From contig NZ_CP054916.1 in the NCBI RefSeq assembly GCF_013364155.1, forward strand, positions 5,019,001 through 5,083,000: a stretch of DNA of 64,000 nt. The letters run 5' to 3'. A program made the translations under genes and the position numbers. A model generated the notes under the pieces. That model was not told the origin of the DNA, did not search any database, and saw only the letters and a list, made by a program, of their open reading frames with translations. Every line of letters begins with the position of its first letter. Position 1 is the stretch's first letter. This document shows positions 8,195 to 17,498 of this stretch, piece by piece. This DNA comes from Streptomyces sp. NA02950. Lineage in GTDB: Bacteria > Actinomycetota > Actinomycetes > Streptomycetales > Streptomycetaceae.

Positions 8195-8880
8195 TGCTCC
8201 CTCGTGGACGTCGCTTCCAGCGCCTCGGGCGGGTTGATCTCACCGGCCGGGACCAGGCCCGACTGCACCGCGTAGACCGCGGCCTGGGTCCGGCTGTGCA
8301 CGCCCAGCTTGGTCAGGATGTGGCTGACGTAGGTCTTCACCGTCTGCTGGCCGATCCGCAGATCGCGGGCGATCTCCTTGTTGGCCTTGCCGCGGGCGAG
8401 CATGGTCAGCACCTCGGTCTCCCGCTCGGTGAGCTGTTCCGGGCCGCTGGGGTCCCTGACCTGGCCCATCAGCCGGGAGATCGCGGCGGGGGAGACATGG
8501 ATCTGGCCCGCGGCGGCGGCCTTCACCGCGCTTCTGAGGTCATCGGCCTCGGCGTTCTTCAGCAGGAAGCCGATGGCCCCGGCCCGCACCGCGCCCATCA
8601 CCATGGCGTCGTCGAGCGAGCTGGTCAGCGCCACCACCTCGACCTCGGGCAGGTCCTGGCGGATCTCCGCGGTGGCCGAGACCCCGTCCATCACCGGCAT
8701 CAGCAGGTCCATCAGCACGACGTCGGGGCACAGCTCCCGGGCCAGCCGTACGGCCTCCCGGCCGTTGGTCGTCTCGCCGACCACCTTGATGTCGTTGTCG
8801 AGCCCGAGGATCATGCGCAGGCCCTGGCGGACCACCGCATGGTCGTCGGCGATGAGAACGCGAAGCGCCACTTGGCTCAC
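8179..8880 (-). CDS. LuxR/NarL-family response regulator, partner of the 6590-8194 kinase
   Basis: A 233-residue two-domain regulator. The receiver opens VLIADDHAVVRQG, has the phosphoacceptor in VVLMDLLMP (D58) and the switch residues in VVALTSSLDD and FLLKNAE. The GerE/LuxR helix-turn-helix is LTERETEVLTMLARGKANKE and then GQQTVKTYVSHILTKLGV. I chose GTG 8880; GTG 8871 is equally possible, because neither has a strong ribosome site. The open frame extends further upstream to 9069, but that part lacks family similarity. Confidence 0.9.
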   Translation of the reverse strand: MSQVALRVLIADDHAVVRQGLRMILGLDNDIKVVGETTNGREAVRLARELCPDVVLMDLLMPVMDGVSATAEIRQDLPEVEVVALTSSLDDAMVMGAVRAGAIGFLLKNAEADDLRSAVKAAAAGQIHVSPAAISRLMGQVRDPSGPEQLTERETEVLTMLARGKANKEIARDLRIGQQTVKTYVSHILTKLGVHSRTQAAVYAVQSGLVPAGEINPPEALEATSTREQWWSA

Positions 8881-9102
8881 CTGCCCGGGGGACGGGACGG
8901 TCGCGATCGCCGCGGCGAACGTGATCGTCGGGGCGGACGGGGGACGGAGCCCCGGCTCGGCGGCTGTCGGATCCGCATAAGGATTCGCATGGGAAGGGAA
9001 CCCGGCTCGATGTGCCCGGAATTCCATCTGACGGGGGACTTTGTCCCCCATTCGGCCCCCGTGTGGCACCGCCCCGTGGGGGGAGGTGGCCCGCAGGGCC
9101 GG

Positions 9103-9795
9103 TCAGCCGGACTCGGGCCGTTCGGGCTGCGCGGGCTTGAAACCGAACTCGGTGGCCTTGGCGACCGCCTCCAGCTGGGAGCGCGCCTCCAGCTTCTCCA
9201 GGATCTTGCGCACATGGGTGCGCACGGTGGCGTAGCTGATGCTCAGGTGCTCCGCGACGGCCCGGTTGTCCAGGCCCTGGCTCATCAGCGTGAGGATCTC
9301 CTGCTCGCGCTTGGTCAGGGACTCCAGCCGCTCGGTCTGCTCCGCGGAGGACCGGGCGGTCTCCCGGTGCCGGGACAGCACCTCCACCAGGGTGCTGGCC
9401 GGGATGAGGGTCTCGCCCTCGGCGGCCGAGCGGATGGCCGCGGCGATCTCGTCGCCGCTCGCCGATTTGAGCAGATAGCCGCAGGCGCCCGCCTCCACCG
9501 CGGCCAGCAGCGCCGAATCGCTGGCGTCGGCGCTGAGGATCACGATGGCGGTCGACGGATCGTGGGCCCGGATGCTGGCGGCAGCGTCGGCGCCGGTGCC
9601 GTCCGGCAGCCGGAAGTCGACCAGCGCCACATCGGGCCCCAGCTCCTTGGCCATGGGAACGGTCTCGGCGACCGAGTCGGCCCAGCCGACGACCGTCAGG
9701 TCCGAGTACTCGGCCAGCAGGGCCCACAGACCCTCGGCGACCACCCGGTGGTCCTCGACGATCAGCACCTTGGTCAGCTCCGCCGGTGCGGTCAC
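9103..9795 (-). CDS. LuxR/NarL-family response regulator, partner of the hybrid kinase
   Basis: A 230-residue regulator. The receiver has KVLIVEDHRVVAEGL, phospho-Asp in VALVDFRLPDG (D60) and YLLKSASGDE. The DNA-binding domain has LTKREQEILTLMSQGLDNRA and SYATVRTHVRKILEKL. The GTG start at 9795 overlaps the stop of the hybrid kinase gene by 4 nt (GTGA), giving tight translational coupling. Longer upstream starts overlap the kinase and are not supported. Confidence 0.9.
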   Translation of the reverse strand: MTAPAELTKVLIVEDHRVVAEGLWALLAEYSDLTVVGWADSVAETVPMAKELGPDVALVDFRLPDGTGADAAASIRAHDPSTAIVILSADASDSALLAAVEAGACGYLLKSASGDEIAAAIRSAAEGETLIPASTLVEVLSRHRETARSSAEQTERLESLTKREQEILTLMSQGLDNRAVAEHLSISYATVRTHVRKILEKLEARSQLEAVAKATEFGFKPAQPERPESG

Positions 9796-11699
9796 GGCTG
9801 TATGTCCCCTTCCGGGGGACCCAGGGGGTCGAGGGCGGGCGGCCGGACCTCGCCGAGTGGCACCCAGAACTCCACGGTGGTGCCCGAGCCCGGCGCGCTC
9901 TCGATACGGCACCAGCCGCCCGCGATCTGGGCCCGCTCCTGGATCAGCGAGAGGCCGAGATGGCCCGGGCGGGACTCCACCTCCAGCGGGTTGTAGCCCT
10001 GGCCGTCGTCGACGATCCGCACCAGACAGCCCTCGTCGAGCCCGAGCAGCTGGACGTGGACCGTCTTCGCCCGGGCGTGCTTGCGCACGTTCATCAGGGC
10101 TTCCTGCGCGGTCCGGTAGATCAGCGCCATCGTCTCCGGCGGGGGCTTGACGGTGAGCCGGTCCTCCAGCCGGTAGGTGACCCCGGTCTCGGTGCGTATC
10201 TGCTCCAGCAGTCCGCGCAGCGCCCCGGCCAGACAGCCGTGCTCCAGGCTGGAGGGGCGGAGATCGAAGATCAGCTGCCGCAGCCGGCTGAGCGAGAGCT
10301 TGAGGGTCTCGTCCAGCTTCTCCATCACCCGCTGCTCCTCGGGGTCCCGCAGCCGACGGCGCAGCTGCTGGAGCCGGAGGCTGGCCGCGGTGATCACCTG
10401 GATGGTGTCGTCGTGGATGTCGGCGGCGATCCGCCCGCGCTCGGCCTCCTGGGCGTGGACCAGATGGCTGAGCAGCGCCTGGCGGTCACGGTCGGTGACC
10501 TCCAGCAGCTCCAGGCTGCGTTCCAGGACGAATTGGGCGCGCTGCACCTCGGTGATGTCCCGGACGGTGAGGACGGTCAGCAGCCCCTCCTCGGTGCGCA
10601 GCGGGCTGATGCTGATGTCGGCCGGGAACTGTTTGGCGTCGCTGCGGCGGCCCACCAGCTCCATGCTGTGGCCGACGGGCTGCTCGAGGGTGTCGTCCCA
10701 TTCGCGCAGCGAGATGGTGAGCGGCTGGTCGGGGAGGAGCGCCTCGACGGCGCGGCCGATCAGATGGTCGCGGTCGTAGCCGAAGAGGGATTCGGTGCGG
10801 TTGTTGGCGGCCTGGATCCGCCCGGCGGAGTCCACGATCACCATCGCGTCCGGGGAGGACTCGATGAGCTGGCGGAACCGGCTCTCGGCGGCCCGCAGCT
10901 GGCTGAGGTCGGAGACGAAGACGACGCACCGGGGCCGCTTGCCCTGGAGGTGCCCCCCGCTGAACTGGGCGGCGAACTCGGTGCCGTCCCGGCGGCGGCC
11001 GGACATCGCGGACGGTGCGGTGAAGACCCTGCCGATCAGCTGCTCGGAGGCGGCCCGGAAGCGTTCGGGGACCAGGTCCCGCAGCCGCTTGTCGCGCAGT
11101 TCGGCCGAGCTGTAGCCGAACATGTGCCGGACGTGGGCGTTGGCGTACTCGATCCGGCCGCGGGAGCCGAGGACCAGGACACCGCACGGGGCGTGGCCGA
11201 GGAGTTCGAGGTAGGACTCCTCGAGGCGGCTGCTCACCAGGTCCTCGAAGCGCCAGGAGGCGCGGTCGGCGCGGCGCATCGGTTCGGCGCAGTCGGCGAG
11301 CAGTTCGGCGGACATGCTGAACTGGTCGCGCGCGGCCCGGGTGATCGCTTCGAGGATCTCCTCGGCCGGGGTGCCCTTGACCAGGTAGCCGCTGGCTCCG
11401 ACGGCGAGCATGTTGAGGACGGTCTCGCGGTCGCCGTGGGCGGACAGCGCGACCACCCGGGCGTCGGGGACCTGGTCGCGGATGGCGCGGACACTGCCCG
11501 GGGCGTCGCCCTTGGGCATATGTACGTCCATGATCACGACCTTGGGGCGGTGCTCGACCGCCGCGCGCACGGCCTGCTCGTGGTTGATGGCCAGCCCGAC
11601 GAGTTCCAGGTCCGGGTGGGAGTCGATGAGGTCCGCGAGTGCCTCCCGGACGGCCGGGTCGTCATCGGCCACCACAACGTCGATCCGGTTGTCGCCCAT
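9792..11699 (-). CDS. Hybrid REC-PAS-PAS histidine kinase
   Basis: A 635-residue protein with an unusual order. A receiver domain comes first (DVVVADDDPAVREA, phospho-Asp D58 in VVIMDVHM). Two PAS domains follow (about 165-275, CGVLVLGSRGRIEYANAHV; about 285-400, DAMVIVDSAGRIQAANNRTE). Then come a HisKA_3 dimer helix (RIAADIHDDTIQV) and an HATPase (EALMNVRKHA, DDGQGYN, GHLGLSLIQERA). No membrane segment is visible. The N-terminal receiver can let another kinase tune this one. It is second in a three-gene operon: a 143-aa protein gene 2 nt upstream and the response regulator overlapping downstream. Confidence 0.9.
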   Translation of the reverse strand: MGDNRIDVVVADDDPAVREALADLIDSHPDLELVGLAINHEQAVRAAVEHRPKVVIMDVHMPKGDAPGSVRAIRDQVPDARVVALSAHGDRETVLNMLAVGASGYLVKGTPAEEILEAITRAARDQFSMSAELLADCAEPMRRADRASWRFEDLVSSRLEESYLELLGHAPCGVLVLGSRGRIEYANAHVRHMFGYSSAELRDKRLRDLVPERFRAASEQLIGRVFTAPSAMSGRRRDGTEFAAQFSGGHLQGKRPRCVVFVSDLSQLRAAESRFRQLIESSPDAMVIVDSAGRIQAANNRTESLFGYDRDHLIGRAVEALLPDQPLTISLREWDDTLEQPVGHSMELVGRRSDAKQFPADISISPLRTEEGLLTVLTVRDITEVQRAQFVLERSLELLEVTDRDRQALLSHLVHAQEAERGRIAADIHDDTIQVITAASLRLQQLRRRLRDPEEQRVMEKLDETLKLSLSRLRQLIFDLRPSSLEHGCLAGALRGLLEQIRTETGVTYRLEDRLTVKPPPETMALIYRTAQEALMNVRKHARAKTVHVQLLGLDEGCLVRIVDDGQGYNPLEVESRPGHLGLSLIQERAQIAGGWCRIESAPGSGTTVEFWVPLGEVRPPALDPLGPPEGDIQP

Positions 11700-11701
11700 C
11701 G

Positions 11702-12133
11702 CTACCCACCTCCCTTGAGGACGGCACCCTGGAGCTCGCGGGGCTCGAGTTCATCGCGGCGGCAGTGCGCCAGTGACGGCATGACCGCGGCCAGCGGCGC
11801 GACCAGCACGTTGTAGTGGCTTCCGATGCGGTCGCACACGGCGACGGCCGCCGCCGCGTCCCACACCGCGGCCCAGAAGGCCCAGTCGTGCCGGTGGTGG
11901 TGCTGCGCCTTGTCCAGGGCGGCCCGGCGGGCCACCGAGGCGGCCACGAGGATCCGGTACCGCTCCACATCGGTCGTGGTGCGGTGGACCTCCGCCCATC
12001 CCTCGGCACGGGTCTGGCTGGAGGTCTGCTTCCACAGGTCGGCCACCCGGTCGATTTCCTCCGGTGAGAGGTCCTCGATATGGGTCAGGAATTGCAGGAC
12101 TCTCCGCGAGTTCGGGCCGAAAATAACACTCAT
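11702..12133 (-). CDS. Small helical protein of unknown function, first gene of the hybrid-kinase operon
   Basis: A 143-residue protein from ATG 12133, which follows a GGAG site. The sequence is mostly amphipathic helix (FLTHIEDLSPEEIDRVADLW; YRILVAASVARRAALDKAQH) with a histidine cluster (HHHRHDW) and no membrane segment or signal peptide. I do not recognise the family. Its stop codon is 2 nt from the hybrid kinase start, so it is co-translated with that signalling pair and may modulate the kinase; that role is inference only. Confidence 0.65.
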   Translation of the reverse strand: MSVIFGPNSRRVLQFLTHIEDLSPEEIDRVADLWKQTSSQTRAEGWAEVHRTTTDVERYRILVAASVARRAALDKAQHHHRHDWAFWAAVWDAAAAVAVCDRIGSHYNVLVAPLAAVMPSLAHCRRDELEPRELQGAVLKGGG

Positions 12134-12218
12134 AGGACACTCCAGGACGCATGGTACATCTACGGCACTCTCGGCCCGTCGACGAGCCGTCCCGCGGCCC
12201 TCGTGCGACCGCTTTCCC

Positions 12219-12267
12219 GAACGTGGGCCCCGCCCCCTCCGGCCCGGGTCCGGCCCGGCCCACGTTC
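12219..12267 (-). terminator. Hairpin downstream of the surface-repeat protein gene
   Basis: Inverted repeat gaacgtgggcc/ggcccacgttc with a 27-nt GC-rich loop, 24 nt past the stop codon of the leftward gene ending at 12291. It probably ends the glycan operon transcript. Confidence 0.55.
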
Positions 12268-12290
12268 TCGTTCGGGTGTGGTTCCCGTCC

Positions 12291-13724
12291 CTAGTGACCC
12301 TGTCCCTGGCCGGACGACATATTGATGCTGGCCTTCGCCACGCCGCCGCTCCTCTGGCCGATGAGCTGGAAGGACACACCGTTCTCATCGCCCGGCGTGA
12401 TCTTGTACGAGCCCACCGCCGACGCCTTGCCGCGGCTGTCGACCTGGAAGGTCCCGATCTTCCGCTGGTTGTTGGCGGCGGATCCGGCGTAGGCGTTCAC
12501 CGTCTCGCCCGGGGCGAAGCCGGAGACGTAGAAGCTGAGCGTGGTGCCCGCCCTGCCGCCGAAGGCGCTGGGCTCGGCGGACGGGGTGTACGGCAGCACC
12601 GTGAAGCCCGAGCGGACCACGGCCCGGCTCTGGTCGCCGATCGCCATCAGCGTCTGCCGTCCCTTGAGGCCGTACGGCACGTTGAACGCCACGTCGCGGA
12701 TCTGCCCCATCTCGTTCGCCTGGGCGGTGAAGGCGGGGAGGCCGCCGGTGGAGTTGATGTACACCAGCACCCGCTCACCGGGCGCGAACTTCTTGGCGGA
12801 CAGCGTCAGCCGCTGACCGGCCTTGAGCGCGTACGGCGAGGACTTGATCGAGGGGTACATCGCCAGCATCTGGAACGGCGCGGTGGCCGTGGTCTTGCTG
12901 CGCTTGCCCACCAGGACCAGGGTGCTGGAGCCGGTCGGGGCCACGCCCACCTTGATGTCCGCGCGGCCCACACTGCCGCCGCTGTCGGTGTGCAGCGTGG
13001 TCACGGGGGTGCCGGTGGTCCGTCCCCAGAACACGTCGATCGCCTCACCGGGGCGGAAGCCGTGGGCGCTGACCGAGACCACATCACCCGGCCGCCCGAC
13101 CATCTTGTTGATCCTGGCGGTGCCGACCGCACCACCGGTGATCACTTGGGCCTGGGCGGTCTTGGTGCTGCCGCGCTGCTGGGCGACGAGGGTGGTGGGC
13201 CGGGTGCCGACCGACTCCGGCAGGGTGAACCGGGCGTAGATCGAGCCGTAGCGGTCCGTTTTGACGCTGCCGATGGGACGGCCCTTGGTGTCCGACTTCC
13301 GGGCCTTCAGCAGGATGTCCACCGTGGCCTTCTTGTCGAAGCCACCGCCCTCGACCGCGGCCTTGCTGCCCGGTGTCACCAGACCCGGGTTGATCACGAT
13401 GATCGGGCCGGAGGACTGCGGGATGCGCTGGTTGCCCAGCCGGATGGTCTTGGGCTGCTTCGGCGGCCGCACCTCCTGCTCGGACCGCTCCTTCTTCGGG
13501 GAGCCGCCACCTCCGTTGCCGGTGGTGTTCAGGGCGCCTCCGAAGCCGCCGCGCGCGACGACCTGGACGAGCGATCCGACGATCGCGAAGACCACGAGAG
13601 CGAGCAGGACCGTCTTCCAGGTGATCTTCTTCTTGTTCCTGTTCCGCGGAGAATCTCCCTCGTTCTCGGGAGCATCCCTGTCCTCGTCCTCCGGAACATC
13701 CCAGTCGTCGTCGTACTCAGGCAT
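12291..13724 (-). CDS. Membrane-anchored extracellular beta-repeat protein, last gene of the glycan operon
   Basis: A 477-residue protein. An acidic cytoplasmic N-terminus is followed by one transmembrane segment (VLLALVVFAIVGSLVQVVA, about residues 40-60) and a long exported region. The exported part has at least four repeats of the kind found in IPT/filamin-like beta sandwiches, each with a phrase such as PGLVTPGSKAAVEGGGFDKK, VSVSAHGFRPGEAIDVFWG, LTLSAKKFAPGERVLVYIN or LSFYVSGFAPGETVNAYAG. I chose ATG 13724 because AGGAGGTGAAGGCC precedes it at good spacing; GTG 13733 sits directly on the ribosome site. The link to glycan genes suggests a scaffold or polysaccharide-binding role. Function otherwise unknown. 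Confidence 0.75.
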   Translation of the reverse strand: MPEYDDDWDVPEDEDRDAPENEGDSPRNRNKKKITWKTVLLALVVFAIVGSLVQVVARGGFGGALNTTGNGGGGSPKKERSEQEVRPPKQPKTIRLGNQRIPQSSGPIIVINPGLVTPGSKAAVEGGGFDKKATVDILLKARKSDTKGRPIGSVKTDRYGSIYARFTLPESVGTRPTTLVAQQRGSTKTAQAQVITGGAVGTARINKMVGRPGDVVSVSAHGFRPGEAIDVFWGRTTGTPVTTLHTDSGGSVGRADIKVGVAPTGSSTLVLVGKRSKTTATAPFQMLAMYPSIKSSPYALKAGQRLTLSAKKFAPGERVLVYINSTGGLPAFTAQANEMGQIRDVAFNVPYGLKGRQTLMAIGDQSRAVVRSGFTVLPYTPSAEPSAFGGRAGTTLSFYVSGFAPGETVNAYAGSAANNQRKIGTFQVDSRGKASAVGSYKITPGDENGVSFQLIGQRSGGVAKASINMSSGQGQGH

Positions 13725-13748
13725 GGCCTTCACCTCCTCTTCCCATGG

Positions 13749-15437
13749 CTATTGCACACGGTAGATTTCCAGCTTGATATTGCCCTGGGTGTCCGACCAG
13801 ACCTGGTCGGAATTCCGCAGCGCTTGCAGTATCCAGTTCTCCCGGCCATCCGCGTTGTTTGCCGCGATGGACTTGCGCATCTTGTTGGACATGATGATGT
13901 AGTCGATGTTCTGCCACCTCTTCTTGAACAACTTGTCCCGTAGATCGGGGTCCGAGGAAGCATTCCAGTGGGAATGCGCATACGGATAGAACGGACGTAC
14001 GTCATGCAATTCGCCCCATAGGTCGTCGTCCATGATGATTCGCGCGTCGGGCGGAATGTGCTTGCGCACCCATGCGATCTGAGCGTGCTGCATTCCGGTG
14101 AGGTTCAGCCGGGACTGATACTGGTCCGCGATCTGCACATGGCCCTCGGTATTGGTGTGCACGAGGTATCCGGACGCTGGTGAGGCCAGCAGTACGAGGG
14201 CCACCAGTGCAGGCAGAGCGACCCGCACCGTGGAATGCGCCCGCCGCATGAACCGGCTGGAGTACGCGGCTCTCAGCATCCGGTCGGTGACCATTCCGAT
14301 ATTCATCGCGAACATCGGGATCAGCGGGGTGACGTAGAAGTCCAGCACCACACTGCCGCGCAACAGGTAGAACGTGTACCCGAAGGCCAGTGTCCCGGCG
14401 ATCAGAAATCCCAGGTTGCGCTTGCGGTCCCGCAGCCCCCACCACAGACTGATCACCATCGCGGCCATCCCGACGATCAGCAGGAAGCTGTCCCGGACGA
14501 GCCAGCTGGTGTGCAGCAGCCCGTTGTGGCTGAGCAGGTTGCCCTGGTTGCGGTTGACCTGCCACCACAGGGTGTAGAGCAGTGAGACGTGGTCCGCGGG
14601 CGGATTGTTCAGATCGAAGTCGATACTGCTCGGGAACAGCTCGTTCTTGAGCAGCGCGTAGGTCACATAGGCGCCGATCGGGGCCGCCGCGGCGAACGGC
14701 CACAGGCTGCTGGTGAACCGGCTGCTGGGCGATCCCTTGATCCGCCGGTAGAGCAGATACATGAAGCTGGGCACAAAGAAGATCGCGTTCTCCTTGGTGA
14801 TCAGCGCGATCCCCAGGGCCAGCCCGCCGCCGAACACCGATCTGATGGTGATCTCTCGCCGCAGCAGCGCGAACAGGCTCAGCAGCAGCCAGAACATCAT
14901 GAGGTTGTCCAGCAGGACCTGGCGCTGAAAGTAGACCGCGATCGGCGAGACGTTGAAGAAGAACGTGGTCACGGTCGCGGCCAGCACACTGCCGGACAGC
15001 CGCCGGGTGATCTCGAAAAGCAGATAGGCGCTCGCGAGATGCACCAGCAGCATCAGGAAGCGACCGGTGTTGATCGCGTTCCCAAAGGTCTCGAACTGGC
15101 TCGGCAGCGGGAAGACCCACCCGGCCAGCGTGATCCAGCCCATCGGGGCGTGGTCGTAGTCATAGGTGTACGGGGACAGGCTGGTCTCCCGCACCAGCGA
15201 CCACGCCCGCTGCATGTAGATGCCCTCGTCGGTGAGGTACAGCGGATAGCGGAACAGGTGGTAGCCGTGTGTGAGGGCTCCGGTGAGCAGGGCGAAGACC
15301 AGGGCGGCCCGGCCCTTGCCGCCCAGCGGGGGAAACCAGCCGCGCTCCACGGAGAAGCGGGGGCGCCGGCGCCGCGCGGGGCGCCGGGGAGCGTCGCCGA
15401 CCTCGACCGGCTGCGGGGACCTGGTGTTATCCGACAC
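13749..15437 (-). CDS. GT39/ArnT-type membrane glycosyltransferase (GT-C fold)
   Basis: A 562-residue polytopic membrane protein of the dolichyl-phosphate-mannose mannosyltransferase type. The GT-C signature acidic pair lies in the first external loop (YPLYLTDEGIYMQRAWSL). About ten hydrophobic helices follow, then a soluble extracytoplasmic C-terminal region (IIMDDDLWGELHDVRPFYPY). Such enzymes move a sugar from a polyprenyl-phosphate carrier to a glycan, lipid or protein outside the membrane. The GTG start at 15437 overlaps the end of the GT2 gene by 11 nt. It is third in the glycan operon; donor and acceptor are not predictable. Confidence 0.8.
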   Translation of the reverse strand: MSDNTRSPQPVEVGDAPRRPARRRRPRFSVERGWFPPLGGKGRAALVFALLTGALTHGYHLFRYPLYLTDEGIYMQRAWSLVRETSLSPYTYDYDHAPMGWITLAGWVFPLPSQFETFGNAINTGRFLMLLVHLASAYLLFEITRRLSGSVLAATVTTFFFNVSPIAVYFQRQVLLDNLMMFWLLLSLFALLRREITIRSVFGGGLALGIALITKENAIFFVPSFMYLLYRRIKGSPSSRFTSSLWPFAAAAPIGAYVTYALLKNELFPSSIDFDLNNPPADHVSLLYTLWWQVNRNQGNLLSHNGLLHTSWLVRDSFLLIVGMAAMVISLWWGLRDRKRNLGFLIAGTLAFGYTFYLLRGSVVLDFYVTPLIPMFAMNIGMVTDRMLRAAYSSRFMRRAHSTVRVALPALVALVLLASPASGYLVHTNTEGHVQIADQYQSRLNLTGMQHAQIAWVRKHIPPDARIIMDDDLWGELHDVRPFYPYAHSHWNASSDPDLRDKLFKKRWQNIDYIIMSNKMRKSIAANNADGRENWILQALRNSDQVWSDTQGNIKLEIYRVQ

Positions 15438-16722
15438 GCGACTCCGCCTCCTCGGTCGTCGCCCGGTGGGCGCCCACGTGCTGCGTCTTCTCCCAGTCAT
15501 GGCGGCCGATCAGCTGCCGCCGCATGGCGCGCAGCGCGGCGTAGGCCAGCACCAGCTGGAAGGGGAACCAGGCGATGGCCATCCGGACGACGGTCTTCGG
15601 CGAGGCTTCGAGGCCGTGCGCGCCGGTGAATTCGTAGAGACCGACCACCTGGACCAGGAAGTGCGCGGCCAGCAGCAGCACGGGCAGATAGGAGAACAGC
15701 GCGATCAGGACCGGCACCTTGAGGATCAGGATCATCCCCAGCGACAGCGGCAGATACAGACCCAGCAGCGCCTGTCCGCGGGGGAAGGCCAGCACGTAGA
15801 AGGCGAGCCAGCGCTGTTTGCGCGTGGGCATCTCCTTCCAGGTGCCCTTCTTCAGGGTCTGCATGAAGCCCTGGCTCCAGCGGGTGCGCTGCCGGATGAA
15901 GTGGCCGAGCGTCGGCGGGGTCTCCTCCTTGGTCACGTACCGGTCGTCGTAGACCACGCGCACCTTCTCGCCCATGGCGGAGATCCGCAGCCCCATGTCG
16001 GCGTCCTCGGTGAGGTTGCGGTCGTCCCAGCCGCCGAGCCGCATCAGCAGCTCACGGGCGAAGAAGACGGTGTTGCCACCGAGCGGGATGGAGCCGTAGT
16101 GGGCGTGGTAGTGCAGCCGGCTCTTGAACCAGAAGAAGTACTCCAGGACGTTCAGCGTCGAGTACCAATTGGACTGGTAGTTCATCAGCTGGACCCCGGC
16201 CTGGACCACCCTGACCTGCTCTTGGACCATCACCGTGTTGACCAGGCTGAAGATTTTCGGGTGGATGTCGTCTTCCGCGTCGAAGATCGTCACCACGTCC
16301 TTGGTGGTGTGCGGAAGAGCCGCGTTGAGCCCATGCGGTTTGTTGATCGGCTTGTCGCCGAACACCACGACGCGCACGTTGTGCAGCCCTTCGCGGTTCA
16401 GCTCGTCGATCTTCTCCTCCGCCTTCTTCACCGTGCCGGTGTCGTCCTGTGAACAGATCACGAAGACCTCCAGCAGCTCGGGCGGGTAGTCGGCCCGCAC
16501 CACGCGCTCGATGGTGCTCTGGATGACGTCCTCTTCATGCCGGGCGGGCAGCAGGACACTGAACGAGAGATGGGGCGACAGAAACGACTTCGGTGCCCTG
16601 GCCTTCCGTTCGGCGTCCGACCGGTCCCAGGTGTAGAGCATGAGATAGAGGACATGGGTCGACTGCACGGTGAGCAGGATGGACACCGACACCAGCACGA
16701 AATAGATGATCGCGACAATCAT
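15427..16722 (-). CDS. Processive family 2 glycosyltransferase (cellulose/hyaluronan synthase-like)
   Basis: A 431-residue membrane GT2. One N-terminal helix is followed by the catalytic domain with the full processive set: DD in ICSQDDTGTV, DAEDD (148-152), TED (238-240) and the acceptor-channel motif QRTRW (278-282). Three or more C-terminal helices then form the pore. This combination is typical of beta-glycan polymerases such as BcsA and CslA that extrude the chain while making it. ATG 16722 overlaps the gtrA-like stop by ATGA. The two cellulases encoded across the divergent promoter suggest a beta-1,4-glucan-like product; that is inference. Confidence 0.88.
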   Translation of the reverse strand: MIVAIIYFVLVSVSILLTVQSTHVLYLMLYTWDRSDAERKARAPKSFLSPHLSFSVLLPARHEEDVIQSTIERVVRADYPPELLEVFVICSQDDTGTVKKAEEKIDELNREGLHNVRVVVFGDKPINKPHGLNAALPHTTKDVVTIFDAEDDIHPKIFSLVNTVMVQEQVRVVQAGVQLMNYQSNWYSTLNVLEYFFWFKSRLHYHAHYGSIPLGGNTVFFARELLMRLGGWDDRNLTEDADMGLRISAMGEKVRVVYDDRYVTKEETPPTLGHFIRQRTRWSQGFMQTLKKGTWKEMPTRKQRWLAFYVLAFPRGQALLGLYLPLSLGMILILKVPVLIALFSYLPVLLLAAHFLVQVVGLYEFTGAHGLEASPKTVVRMAIAWFPFQLVLAYAALRAMRRQLIGRHDWEKTQHVGAHRATTEEAESRVG

Positions 16723-17219
16723 CGGCTTCGCCTCCCCCAGACCCAGCCCGTACTGGTGGCGAAATTGACCGCGAACGCGGCTCCGATGCCGAAGCAATTC
16801 GCCAGCAGCAGATGCATTCCCGCACGGACCAGCGACCAGACGATGAACACGTTGACCGCGAGTCCGCCCAGTACGGATACATTGAATTTGACGAACCGTC
16901 CGGCGGACCGGGCGCGAGCCGCGAAGGTCCACCGGTCGTTCAGCAGATAGTTGTGGACCACGGCGAGTTCCACCGCGATCGACGACGCCGCCAGCAGCGG
17001 AAGCCCGACCCAGTGATAGAGCACATAGAGGACCGCGGTGTTCACCAGTACGCCGCCCCCGCCGACGAGTGCGAAGCGCACGGCGAGACCGGACAGGCCC
17101 GTCGGCGGAATCCGCACCGAGAGGGTCCGCGAGAACATTCCAGTCCGCCTCCGGACGGTGACCTCCGCCCGTTCGTCCGGCTCGCTGGTGCGCTCGCTGA
17201 ACGTTCGGAAACGCTGCAT
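16719..17219 (-). CDS. GtrA-family membrane protein (putative lipid-linked sugar flippase)
   Basis: A 166-residue protein with four transmembrane helices and the GtrA pattern: RFALVGGGGVLVNTAVLYVL, then VELAVVHNYLLNDRWTF and a final helix NCFGIGAAFAVNFATSTGWV. GtrA proteins are thought to move polyprenyl-phosphate sugars across the membrane for GT-C transferases like the one encoded two genes downstream. I chose ATG 17219, which has an AGGGAG ribosome site; the frame extends to 17318 without family similarity. It is the first gene of the leftward glycan operon and faces the pseudo-subtilase gene across a ~280-nt divergent promoter region. Confidence 0.82.
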   Translation of the reverse strand: MQRFRTFSERTSEPDERAEVTVRRRTGMFSRTLSVRIPPTGLSGLAVRFALVGGGGVLVNTAVLYVLYHWVGLPLLAASSIAVELAVVHNYLLNDRWTFAARARSAGRFVKFNVSVLGGLAVNVFIVWSLVRAGMHLLLANCFGIGAAFAVNFATSTGWVWGRRSR

Positions 17220-17498
17220 CGCGACTCCCTCGACAGGAGGCTCTTTCGGCCAGTGAGTCCAAGAGTGCGTCACCCGAAAAGGAGGTAGTACCCGCGGTCG
17301 GGGGAGCGGGTGGTACACCTTCGGCGGACCCCTCTTCTCCCCCGTATTGGGGAGTGCGGGGACCGCGTCGCTCGGGGCGGTCCCCCAAAGAAGGGACCCG
17401 CTCTTCCCTCTCCCGCGGGTGTCAGTACCCCCGGGGGATGCCCAAGATGAAATGGGCCCGACGGCCTTGCGTCCCGTGCGAGGAGAGTAGGTGACGTA

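Noticed and set aside
8128..9996. 622-codon plus-strand frame across two response regulator genes
   Set aside because: Antisense to two intact regulators; no recognisable domain.
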